A stretch of DNA of 64,000 nucleotides, from positions 4,877 to 68,876 of the forward strand of contig NZ_JBHYXZ010000032.1 in the NCBI RefSeq assembly GCF_042752395.1, read 5' to 3'. The notes below the pieces were generated by a model. The model worked only from the letters and a program-made list of their open reading frames with translations, was not told the origin of the DNA and did no database searches. The translations under genes were made by a program, and so were the position numbers. Positions 33,870 through 41,889 of this stretch are shown here, one piece after another (position 1 is the stretch's first letter; every line of letters begins with the position of its first letter). Source of the DNA: Actinosynnema sp042752395 (GTDB taxonomy: Bacteria > Actinomycetota > Actinomycetes > Mycobacteriales > Pseudonocardiaceae).

Positions 33870-36142
33870 TGGTCGCCCTCCGACTCGATGCGGGTGTCGA
33901 TCCGGCCGAGCGCGGCGGTGAGCGCGGCGTCGACCTCCTCCGGGCTCGCGGCGCGGGCGATGACGTAGCCCAGGCGGTCGTAGGCGTTGGCGGGCGGGCG
34001 CACGGTCGCGCCGACCCGGGCGGTGACGGTCACCTCGACCACCCCGGGCACGGCGCGGGCGGCGGCCACCCCGTCGACCCCGCGCAGCACGCCGTGCTCC
34101 GGCGCGAGCAGGAACGCGATGCCCGCGTGCCCGGTGTCCCCCGCGGCCAGCTCCGGTGGCAGGCCGGCGCCCACGCGCAACTGCTGCTCCAGCAGCTGCA
34201 CCCCGGTGGCCAGGCGGATCAGCTCGGGGATCATGCCGCCGGCGAGCCTCGGGTTCACCTCCACCACGGCCGGGCCGCGCTCGGTCAGCACGACCTCGGT
34301 GTGCGTGGCCCCCAGCGTCATCCCGGCCGCCTCGACCGCCCGCCGGGCGGCGTCGGCGAGCGCGTCGGCGTCCGCGGGGTCGAGCGGCGCGGGGAAGAGG
34401 TGCCGGTGCTCCACGAAGTGCGGCCCGCCGGTGACGGACTTGCGCGTGACGCCGACCAGGTGCGACTCGCCCGCCCAGCCGAACAGCTCCACGCTGAACT
34501 CCGGGCCGCGCGCGTACTGCTCGACCAGCACGCGGCGGGCGGTCGGCAGGCCGCGGACGTTCTCCCGCACCGCCAGCACGCGTTCGGCCGCCGCGGCGAC
34601 CTGCGCGGTGTCGTGGCACAGCACCACGAGGTTGGAGCCGGAGTCGTCCACGGGCTTCACCACGCACGGCAACCCGACGTCGGCGACCGCCGCGGCCACG
34701 GCGTCCGCCGTCACCGGCTCGTCCAGCACCGCGTACCGGGGCTGCGGCACACCCTCCTCGGCCAGGCGGCGGCGCAGCAGCGACTTGTCGCGGCACGTGC
34801 GCACCGCGTCCACCGGGTTGCGCGGCAGGCCCAGCCAGGCGGCGAGGTCGGCCACGGCGGGGGCGTAGAAGTCGCTGGTGCTCACCACCCCGGCCACCTC
34901 CTCGCGCCGGAACCGGTCCTGCACGGCGGTGCGCAGCGCGCTCGGCGAGTTCGTGTCGCACACCAGCACCTCGGCTCCGGTGGCGGCCAGCCCCGCGTAC
35001 CGCTCGGGCTTGCCGGTCAGCAGCACCGGCCGCAGGCCCAGGCCGGCGGTGAGGTCCAGCGCGAGCATCCCCGTGCCGGTGGTGTTGGCCTCCACGAACA
35101 CCAGGTGCCGGTCGAGGTCCCGGCCGCTCTTGTTCACCGACCGGGACCACCGGTCGACCTCGGTGCCGTAGTCGACCTGCTCGGGCGCGTCGGCCACGGC
35201 CAGGTCGGCCAGCCCGGACGAGGCCCAGTACTCGTCGCTGTAGACGGTGTCGGCGTAGCGGTCGCCGCGGTCGGGGAAGATGCCCACGATGCGGGTGCCC
35301 GGCTCGGCGCGCGACGCCACGTCGGTGAGCACCCGGTAGACCGAGCCGGACGTGTTGCCCGCGAAGATCTGCTGCTCGGCCGCCAGCGCCCGGGTCGCCG
35401 CGAACGCCTCGTGGTCGTTCAGCCAGTGCACCTCGTCGACCAGGGTGCGGTCGAGGTTCTTGGGCAGCAGGCTGTTGCCCAGGCCGCTCTGCCGCCGGCG
35501 CGGCTCGTCGGGCTGGTCGAACAGGGCGCTGCCGACGCAGTCCACGCCCACCACGTGCAGGTCCGGCAGGCTCTCCCGCAGGGCGCGCGACGTGCCGCAC
35601 AGCGAGCCGCCGCTGCCGACGGACCCGACCAGCACGTCGACCGAGCCGAGGTCGTCCAGCACCTCGCGGGCCAACTTGCGGTACGCGCCGGGGTTGTCGG
35701 GGTTGCTGTACTGCTGCGGCCAGAACGCGCCGGGCAGGTCGGCCATCAACCGCTCCAACGCCTCCAGGCGCGCGCTCTGCCAGCCGTGCGAGGTCATCGC
35801 CTCCACGACGTGCACCCGGCACCCGAGGGCGCGCAGCTTCGCGAGCGTCATCCGGTCGATGCGCGGGTCGGTGACGATGTGCACCGGGTGGCCGAGGGCG
35901 GTGCCGACCAGCGCCACGCCGAGCGCCATCGTGCCCGACGAACTCTCCACGATGTGCGCGCCGTCGGCGAGCGCGCCGACCCGCTTGGCCTCCAGCACGA
36001 TGTTCGCGGCCACGCGGTCCTTCATGCCGAACAGGTTCTGGAGTTCCAGCTTGGCGTAGACCTCGACCCCCTCGGCCGCGGGCACGCGCAGGCGCACCAG
36101 CGGCGTGTGGCCGATCGCGTCGGTGATGTCGTCGAAGATCAT
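33866..36142 (-). CDS. Cysteine-synthase-like PLP enzyme fused to ATP-grasp ligase
   Basis: The product is 758 aa. Residues 1 to about 325 are a fold-type II PLP enzyme (AIGHTPLVRL; PLP Lys in GMKDR; SSSGTMALG loop; GSVGSGGS phosphate loop). The usual NPxGSxKDR is altered to NLFGMKDR. Residues about 355-758 are an ATP-grasp domain (CVVKPVDDSGSNLVV, VEQYARGPEFSVE, HTEVVLT, VEVNPRLAGGMIPEL). Separate proteins of these kinds together with a lyase are assigned to 2,3-diaminobutyrate formation in the friulimicin cluster (DabA-C); here two are fused. Proposed step: beta-replacement on O-phospho-threonine with aspartate as nitrogen donor. The role of the ATP-grasp half is not explained. The gene starts 26 bases after the lyase. 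Confidence 0.88.
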   Translation of the reverse strand: MIFDDITDAIGHTPLVRLRVPAAEGVEVYAKLELQNLFGMKDRVAANIVLEAKRVGALADGAHIVESSSGTMALGVALVGTALGHPVHIVTDPRIDRMTLAKLRALGCRVHVVEAMTSHGWQSARLEALERLMADLPGAFWPQQYSNPDNPGAYRKLAREVLDDLGSVDVLVGSVGSGGSLCGTSRALRESLPDLHVVGVDCVGSALFDQPDEPRRRQSGLGNSLLPKNLDRTLVDEVHWLNDHEAFAATRALAAEQQIFAGNTSGSVYRVLTDVASRAEPGTRIVGIFPDRGDRYADTVYSDEYWASSGLADLAVADAPEQVDYGTEVDRWSRSVNKSGRDLDRHLVFVEANTTGTGMLALDLTAGLGLRPVLLTGKPERYAGLAATGAEVLVCDTNSPSALRTAVQDRFRREEVAGVVSTSDFYAPAVADLAAWLGLPRNPVDAVRTCRDKSLLRRRLAEEGVPQPRYAVLDEPVTADAVAAAVADVGLPCVVKPVDDSGSNLVVLCHDTAQVAAAAERVLAVRENVRGLPTARRVLVEQYARGPEFSVELFGWAGESHLVGVTRKSVTGGPHFVEHRHLFPAPLDPADADALADAARRAVEAAGMTLGATHTEVVLTERGPAVVEVNPRLAGGMIPELIRLATGVQLLEQQLRVGAGLPPELAAGDTGHAGIAFLLAPEHGVLRGVDGVAAARAVPGVVEVTVTARVGATVRPPANAYDRLGYVIARAASPEEVDAALTAALGRIDTRIESEGDQ

Positions 36143-36168
36143 TCTCGGCTGCTCCCCCGGTTCCGCCG

Positions 36169-37629
36169 CTACCCGATGTCCCGCGCGCGGTCGAGCCTGG
36201 CGCGCCGTGCCGCCCACTCCCCCTCCAGCGCGGCGTGCTCCACGGCCTGCGCGTCGAGTTCGGCCGCGACGGCGTCCGGGTGCGCGGACCCGGCGGTCGG
36301 CGTGGCCCGCAGGCTGCGGTCGGTGTCGAACGCCTCGGCCAGCAACCCGCCCGGCTCGGCCACGACGTACCCGGCCTCGGTCGCGATGCGGGTCAGCAGC
36401 GCCGCGTCGGGCTCGGTCGGCGGCAGGCCCGCGTCGAGCGCCGCCACCACGTACCGGCCGGCCAGCACCTGGGCCTGCCGCCACGGCACGCCCGCGTGCA
36501 GGGTCAGCGAGGTGGCCAGTGCGAAACCGCCCAGGTACTCCCGCTCGCACGCCGCGCGCATCCGGTCGGCCCTGAACTCCAACCGCCGGAGCACGGCGGT
36601 CAGCAGCCGCACCACGGACCGGGCCGTGTCGAGCGCGTCGTACAGCTGGGCGCCGGCCTCCTTGGACACCTCGACCAGGTTCGTGTACGGCGTGCCGCGC
36701 TGCCCCAGCACGGCGTCCACGTGGCACGAGGTGAGGTGCGCGGTGCGACCCCGGATGCGTTCCAGCACCGGGAAGTTCTTCTTCTGCGGCATCGCCGAGG
36801 AGATCCCGCTCAGCTCGTCGGGCAGGTCGACGAAGCCGAACCCGGCGCCGGCCCACGTGATCAGGTCGGTGGCGAACCGGCTCGTGGCCACGCCGAACAG
36901 GGACAGCTCGGCGGTGATCTCGGCGGCCCACGCCCGGGACGCCACGTCGGTGAGCGCGTTGCGCCCGGCCCCGGCGAACCCGAGCAGGCGCGCCATCCGG
37001 TCGCGGTCCCACGGCAGGTTCTGGCCGGTCATCGCGCCCGCGCCGAGCGGGCAGGCGTCGATGCCGTCGTAGGTGGCCAGCAGCCGGCGGCCGGTGTGCA
37101 GCAGGCGGCCGGACTGCGCGGCCAGGTAGAAGCCGGGCGTCATCACCTGCGCCGCCTGGTAGTGGGTGTGCCCCGGCATCGGGCTGGTCAGGTTCGCCGC
37201 GGCCAGGTCGTGCGCCGCGGTGGTGAGCCCGAGCAACCCCTCGCCCAGGTCGACCAGGCGTTCGCGGGCGAACATCAGCTGCGCGCACGCCTGGAGGTCG
37301 TTGCGGCTGCGGTCCACGTGCCAGTGCGGCACGGGCCGGGACAGCCGGGCCTCGACGTGCCGCTCGACGGCGAAGGCGACGTCGGACAGGTTCACCCGCG
37401 GGTCGGCGGTCAGCGTGTCCGGGCCGATCCCGGCGAGCAGCGCGTCCACGTCGTCCGCCTGCGCGGGCGTGAGCACCCCCATCCGCCGGTACTCGGCCAC
37501 GAGCACCCGTTCGACCGCCACGTAGTGCGGCAGCAGGTGGCGGACCTCCCGCTCGAACTGCGGGCGCAGCACCTCGTCGTGGAGCAGGTCGGCCGGGTTC
37601 GCGGCCAGCCGACCGGTCAGCGCCGTCAC
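36169..37629 (-). CDS. Argininosuccinate-lyase-like enzyme (Dab pathway)
   Basis: The product is 486 aa of the fumarase/aspartase superfamily, with the signature SSAMPQKKNF, WHVDRSRNDLQ (ASL: RSRND), MPGHTHYQAAQ (ASL: PGYTHLQ) and NALTDVASR. True ASL releases fumarate and arginine. The GTG start overlaps the MbtH stop, which places the enzyme in peptide synthesis and not in arginine synthesis. Proposed reaction: elimination of fumarate from an N-succinyl-diaminobutyrate intermediate to give 2,3-diaminobutyrate. A Phe replaces Pro in QKKNP. The length is that of normal ASL (about 460-480 aa). Confidence 0.88.
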   Translation of the reverse strand: MTALTGRLAANPADLLHDEVLRPQFEREVRHLLPHYVAVERVLVAEYRRMGVLTPAQADDVDALLAGIGPDTLTADPRVNLSDVAFAVERHVEARLSRPVPHWHVDRSRNDLQACAQLMFARERLVDLGEGLLGLTTAAHDLAAANLTSPMPGHTHYQAAQVMTPGFYLAAQSGRLLHTGRRLLATYDGIDACPLGAGAMTGQNLPWDRDRMARLLGFAGAGRNALTDVASRAWAAEITAELSLFGVATSRFATDLITWAGAGFGFVDLPDELSGISSAMPQKKNFPVLERIRGRTAHLTSCHVDAVLGQRGTPYTNLVEVSKEAGAQLYDALDTARSVVRLLTAVLRRLEFRADRMRAACEREYLGGFALATSLTLHAGVPWRQAQVLAGRYVVAALDAGLPPTEPDAALLTRIATEAGYVVAEPGGLLAEAFDTDRSLRATPTAGSAHPDAVAAELDAQAVEHAALEGEWAARRARLDRARDIG

Positions 37630-37889
37630 GCCACGCCCTGGGACATCTTCCGCCGCAGGCTCAACGGGCGCATGTCCGTCCAGACCTCGGCGATGTGGGC
37701 CAAACACGCGTCCTTCGTGCCGGTGACCCCCTCGGCACGCCACCCCGCCGGGACCTCCCGGTCGGCGGGCCACACCGAGTACTGCTCCTCGTCGTTCACC
37801 ACGACCGCGTAGGCGCGGGTGTCCTCGTCCTCGCGATCGGCCATGCCGTCCACCCCTTCCTCCGTCGTCATCCGGTCCTCGGCGGTCAC
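37626..37889 (-). CDS. MbtH-like protein
   Basis: The product is 87 aa from GTG 37889, which overlaps the A-PCP stop by 4 bases (GTGA). The core NDEEQYSVWPADREVPAGWR and the C-terminal WTDMRPLSLRR are diagnostic. MbtH proteins bind A domains and allow their folding and activity. A single copy would serve all five A domains of the cluster. Its N-terminal tail (about 20 acidic residues) is longer than usual; an internal ATG near 37842 would give the standard 70-72 aa length. Confidence 0.95.
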   Translation of the reverse strand: MTAEDRMTTEEGVDGMADREDEDTRAYAVVVNDEEQYSVWPADREVPAGWRAEGVTGTKDACLAHIAEVWTDMRPLSLRRKMSQGVA

Positions 37890-39739
37890 TCGGCGCCCCC
37901 GAGCAGCGCCCGCACCTCGTCCTCGGACATGTCGTCGATCTTCGCCACCAGCAGGCGCTCGATCTCCCCGGCCAGCTCCGCCACGGTGGGCGTGCTGAAC
38001 ACCGCGCGCACCGGCAGGTCGACGTCGAACCGCTGCCGCACCCTGGCGGAGAAGCGGGTCGCCATCAGCGAGTGGCCGCCGAGGTCGAAGAAGTCGTCCC
38101 GCGCGCCGACGCGCTCCAGCCCCAGCAGTTCGCGCCAGATCTCGGCGACGGCCTCCTGGGCGGGCCCTTCACAGGGCACGTACTCGGCGTCGCCGCCGCG
38201 CGGGCGCTCCGGTGCGGGCAGCCGCTTGCGGTCGACCTTGCCGTTGCTGTTGAGCGGCAACGAGTCCAGCACGACGACGACCGAGGGCACCATGTGCTTG
38301 GGCAGCCGGTCGGCGACCAGGTCGCGCAGGTCCTCGGGGTCGGGCGCGCGGTCGGCCCGCGCCGGAGTGGTGTAGGCGACCAGGTGGTCGTCCTCGCCGA
38401 GGCGGCGCAGCACCACGACCGCGTCGCGCACCAGCGGCGAGCCGCGCAGGGCCGACTCGACCTCGCCCAACTCGACCCTCATGCCCCGGATCTTGACCTG
38501 GTGGTCGTCGCGGCCGACGAACTTCACCGTGCCGTCGGGCCGCCGGTAGCCGCGGTCGCCGGTGCGGTAGAGCCGTTCGCCGGGCGAGAACGGGTTCGGC
38601 AGGAACGCCCGCGCGGTGGCGGCCGGGTCGCCGAGGTAGCCGCGCGCCAGGCCGACGCCCGCGATGTGGAGGTCGCCCACCTCGCCCGGCGGGACCTCGC
38701 GGAAGTCGGCGTCGAGCACGTGCACCCGGTTGTTGTCGAACGGCAGGCCGACCGACACCGCGCCGGTGTCCGCCGCGTCCGCCGGGCCGCACGTGTGGTT
38801 GGTCGAGTCGATCGACACCTCGGTCGCGCCCCAGGTGTTGTGCAGGCCGACGGACGGCAGCAGCGCCAGGAACCGGCTCACCGTCGCCGGCGGCAGCGCC
38901 TCGCCGCTGGACGTCACGTCGCGCAGCGCCGACAGGTCCCACCCGCCGCGCTGCTCGATCTCGTCCAGCAGCATCGTGAGCATGCTCGGCACCACCTGGA
39001 GGTAGACCGAGCGGTGCTCGTGGAGCGCGTCGAGGATCGCCCGCGGGTCGCGGTGCAGGCCGGGTTCCAGCACGGCGACCCGGGCGCCGACCGTGAGCGG
39101 CCAGAACAGCTCCAGCGCCGAGTCGTCGAACGTCAGCGTCGTCTTGTGCAGCACGGTGTCGCCCGGCCGCAGCCGGTGCTGGCGCTGCGACCAGGTCATC
39201 CGGTTCACCCAGCCCTCGTGGCTGCTCGCCACGCCCTTCGGCACGCCCGTGGAGCCGGAGGTGAAGTACACGGACACCAGGTTCGCGCCGCACGCACGCC
39301 GGTCGGGCCGGTCGGTCCGCGGCGGCGCCGACGGCGGCACGGCCGTCACGTCCTCGGGCAGCAGCGGGCGGTACCCGTCGGCGGCCACGCAGACGCGCGC
39401 CCCGGCGACCCGCGTGATCTGCGCGATCCGGTGCACGGGCAGCTCGGGGTCCAGCGGCAGGTACGCGCCGCCCGCCTTCAGGATCGCCAGCAGCGCGACC
39501 ACCATCTCCACCGACCGGTCCACGCACAGCGCCACCACGTCGTCCAGGCCGACCCCGGCCTCGACCAACCGGTGGGCCAGCCCGTTGGCCCGCGCGTCCA
39601 GCTCGGCGTACGTCACCTGCTCGGCGTCGAAGACGACGGCGACGCGCTCGGCGCAATCCGCCACGCGGTCCTCGACCAACTCGTGCAACCCCCGGTGGGC
39701 CGGGAAGTCCGCGTCGGTCGGATCCCATTTCCCAGGCAC
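37886..39739 (-). CDS. Free-standing NRPS A-PCP didomain, polar code (2,3-diaminobutyrate?)
   Basis: The product is 617 aa from GTG 39739, first gene of the 12-gene operon. The A domain has YFTSGSTGVPKG, TFDDSALELFW, NTWGATEVS, YRTGDRGYR and NGKVDRKRL; the PCP has FFDLGGHSLMAT. A C-terminal tail (LLVAKIDDMSEDEVRALLGG) is attached, similar to the tails of many stand-alone loading didomains. The manual code D-D-L-Q-T-S-T-I-D-K has acidic residues at 236 and 331, fitting a diamino acid. Its position directly before MbtH and the diaminobutyrate genes supports 2,3-diaminobutyrate. It probably starts the chain, because no C domain precedes it. Confidence 0.9.
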   Translation of the reverse strand: MPGKWDPTDADFPAHRGLHELVEDRVADCAERVAVVFDAEQVTYAELDARANGLAHRLVEAGVGLDDVVALCVDRSVEMVVALLAILKAGGAYLPLDPELPVHRIAQITRVAGARVCVAADGYRPLLPEDVTAVPPSAPPRTDRPDRRACGANLVSVYFTSGSTGVPKGVASSHEGWVNRMTWSQRQHRLRPGDTVLHKTTLTFDDSALELFWPLTVGARVAVLEPGLHRDPRAILDALHEHRSVYLQVVPSMLTMLLDEIEQRGGWDLSALRDVTSSGEALPPATVSRFLALLPSVGLHNTWGATEVSIDSTNHTCGPADAADTGAVSVGLPFDNNRVHVLDADFREVPPGEVGDLHIAGVGLARGYLGDPAATARAFLPNPFSPGERLYRTGDRGYRRPDGTVKFVGRDDHQVKIRGMRVELGEVESALRGSPLVRDAVVVLRRLGEDDHLVAYTTPARADRAPDPEDLRDLVADRLPKHMVPSVVVVLDSLPLNSNGKVDRKRLPAPERPRGGDAEYVPCEGPAQEAVAEIWRELLGLERVGARDDFFDLGGHSLMATRFSARVRQRFDVDLPVRAVFSTPTVAELAGEIERLLVAKIDDMSEDEVRALLGGAE

Positions 39740-40065
39740 GCTCGACCCGCCCCCTCACCGCGACAGACCGGGGCCGGGCAGCCGTCGGCCACCACCGTTC
39801 CCCAAGAATGTGATCGGTCAACGCGGAATGCGCGTCAACCGCCCCGCTCAGCTCCCCAGAACCTTCCCGCCGATTTCCGGCAAGTGCGATCAGACTCTTC
39901 CTAGCACAGGCCCTCCCGGGGTGGCAACGACCGTAGCGCGCGCCGACTCCAGCCAGGTAGCCCCTTGCGCGGACGCGGCTCTGCGTGTAGTCGAAGTACC
40001 ACGCGGACACTTGTTTGACCTGGACCGGAGGTCGGGCATACTGGCCACGACAGCACGTGATCGAA
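39740..40065. promoter_or_regulatory. Divergent promoter region; candidate plus-strand promoter 40015-40042
   Basis: This 326-base gap lies between the heads of the 12-gene minus operon and the FBP gene. TTGACC (40015-40020) and CATACT (40037-40042) with a 16-base spacer form a plausible sigma-70-type promoter 24 bases before the FBP ATG. For the minus strand I see no clear pair. No coding sequence is supportable here. Confidence 0.45.
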
Positions 40066-40572
40066 ATGAAGGGCAAAAGGGTGCGGCCGACCCCGGCGGA
40101 GGAAATCAGGAAGTCGTTCGTCAACTGCTCGAAAGGCGAGGCGAAGAAGCTCACCCTGCCGGCCGACCTCGATTCGAGGAACTGGGCCGAAACCGACTTC
40201 CTCGGCTGGATCGATCCGCGCGCGGTCAACAACGCCTACCTCGTGCTGCCCCGGGACGAGGGCGTGGTGGGCGTGGTGCTGCGCGCGAACACCCCGCCGA
40301 AAAGCGCGCTGCGGTCGTCCTCGTGCGCGTTCTGCCTCACCAACCACGTGCTGTCCGACGTGGGGATGTTCGTCGCCCCCAAGGCGGGCGCGGCCGGGCG
40401 CCGGGGCAACACCGTCGGCACGTACGTGTGCGCCGACCTGGCCTGTTCGGCGTACGTGCGGCGCAAGCGGCGGCCCTCGGCGCCGCAGCCGGCCGAGACG
40501 CTGGACGACGACGAGCGGATCGCCCGGATGCTGACGAACATCAACCACTTCGTCGAGAAAGTCCTCGCCTGA
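40066..40572 (+). CDS. FBP/FusB-like protein with treble-clef zinc finger
   Basis: The product is 168 aa from ATG 40066. The C-terminal treble clef shows SSCAFC, then about 40 residues on, YVCADLACSAYVRR, the pattern of the FBP C-terminal zinc-finger family that includes the EF-G-binding fusidic-acid resistance proteins FusB/FusC. FusB proteins release drug-stalled EF-G from the ribosome. Homologues are also common as housekeeping genes in actinomycetes. Its position 33 bases ahead of NRPS genes, under its own promoter, raises the possibility that it protects the translation machinery from the cluster product. That role is inference. Confidence 0.8.
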   Translation: MKGKRVRPTPAEEIRKSFVNCSKGEAKKLTLPADLDSRNWAETDFLGWIDPRAVNNAYLVLPRDEGVVGVVLRANTPPKSALRSSSCAFCLTNHVLSDVGMFVAPKAGAAGRRGNTVGTYVCADLACSAYVRRKRRPSAPQPAETLDDDERIARMLTNINHFVEKVLA

Positions 40573-40605
40573 GGCGGATTCCGACGGCATCACCGCGGGG
40601 GGAAT

Positions 40606-41889
40606 GTGACGCAGGAAGAAATCCGGACAGCCACCACGATCGCTCCGCTGTCCCCCGCCCAGCACGGCATCTGGTTCACCGAGCAATTTGCCGGACCGAC
40701 CAGCCTCTACCACATCTCGTTCGCCCACCGGTTGCGCGGACCGCTCGACGCCGAAGCGCTCGACGCCGCGTTGACGGCGCTGGTCCGACGGCATGAACCA
40801 TTGCGGACCCGGGTCGACCTGAGCACCGGCGAACCGCGACAGTCGGTGCTTTCCCCCGGGCCGGCATCCGCCAAACGGGTCGATTTGTCCACGCATCCCG
40901 AGGCCGAGGCCGCGGCCGCCCGGGAAAACGAAGATCACGTTCTGCGGCCTTTCCGGCTGGACGCCGAAGACCCGTTCCGGGTGCTCCTGCTGCGCATGGC
41001 CGAGGACCACCACATCCTCACGGTGGTGATCCACCACATCTGCGCGGACGGCCTGTCGCTGCCGGTGTTCAGCGCCGACCTGGCGGCGTTCTACCGCGGT
41101 GAGGAACTGCCGCCGCTGCCCGTCGGCTACACCGCGCACGTGCGGCGCGCGTTGGCCCGCCCACCCGACGCCGAGGCGCTGGCCCGGTGGCGGGAACGCC
41201 TGCGCGGCGCGCCGCCGCTCGCCCTGCCCACCGATCGGCCGCGGCCGCGGATCCGGTCGCCGCACGGCGCCCGCGTCGCGCTGACCGTGGACGCGGACCT
41301 GGTCCGACGCGCCCGGGACCACGCCCGGCGGCACGGCGCGACGTTGTTCATGGTGCTGCTGGCCAACTTCTTCGCGGTGCTGGCCCGGCGGTCCGGCGTC
41401 GGCGACCTCAGCGTCGGCGTGCCGCTGTCCGGGCGGGAGGGTCCGGACGAGGAGGCCATGATCGGCCTGTTCACCAACACCGTGGTGCTGCGGGTCGACC
41501 TGTCCGACCGGCCGTCGTTCGACGGGCTGCTGCGCCGGGTGCGGTCGACCGCGTTCGACGCCTACGACGACGGGCACGTGCCGTTCCAGCAGGTGGTGGA
41601 GGCGGTCTCGCCGCCGCGCGACCTGTCCCGCACGCCGTTGTTCCAGGTGGTGTTCACCGTGCAGGACTTCGCCGAGGACGACCTGCGGCTGCCCGGCGTG
41701 ACCGCCACCCCCGTGCCGCTGCCCAGCCGGACCAGCGAGTTCGAGCTGGAACTGGAACTGGCGTGGGACGGCGAGGGCCTCGTGGGCTTCGTCGCGTACA
41801 GCACCGATCTGTTCGACCGCGCCACGGCCGCCGCGCTGGCCGAGGACTACCTGACCTCGCTGCACGAGCACCTGGGGGTACTCCGGTGA
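40606..41889 (+). CDS. Free-standing NRPS condensation domain (VioM-like)
   Basis: The product is 427 aa, a complete C domain and nothing else: LSPAQHGIWF at the start, active site HHICADG (about residues 144-150), GLFTNTVVLRVD and PFQQVVEAVSPPR. The GTG start follows a GGGGGAA ribosome binding site, and the stop overlaps the next start (GTGA). In viomycin synthesis the free C domain VioM joins beta-lysine, held by the A-PCP protein VioO, to an amine on the peptide. The coupled A-PCP gene here gives the same pair, so amide formation between a beta-lysyl carrier and an amine of the peptide (perhaps diaminobutyrate) is the proposed role. Confidence 0.9.
   Translation: MTQEEIRTATTIAPLSPAQHGIWFTEQFAGPTSLYHISFAHRLRGPLDAEALDAALTALVRRHEPLRTRVDLSTGEPRQSVLSPGPASAKRVDLSTHPEAEAAAARENEDHVLRPFRLDAEDPFRVLLLRMAEDHHILTVVIHHICADGLSLPVFSADLAAFYRGEELPPLPVGYTAHVRRALARPPDAEALARWRERLRGAPPLALPTDRPRPRIRSPHGARVALTVDADLVRRARDHARRHGATLFMVLLANFFAVLARRSGVGDLSVGVPLSGREGPDEEAMIGLFTNTVVLRVDLSDRPSFDGLLRRVRSTAFDAYDDGHVPFQQVVEAVSPPRDLSRTPLFQVVFTVQDFAEDDLRLPGVTATPVPLPSRTSEFELELELAWDGEGLVGFVAYSTDLFDRATAAALAEDYLTSLHEHLGVLR

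Noticed and set aside
36169..37629. Housekeeping argininosuccinate lyase (argH)
   Set aside because: It is translationally coupled to MbtH and stands alone without other arg genes; the signature carries substitutions (QKKNF).
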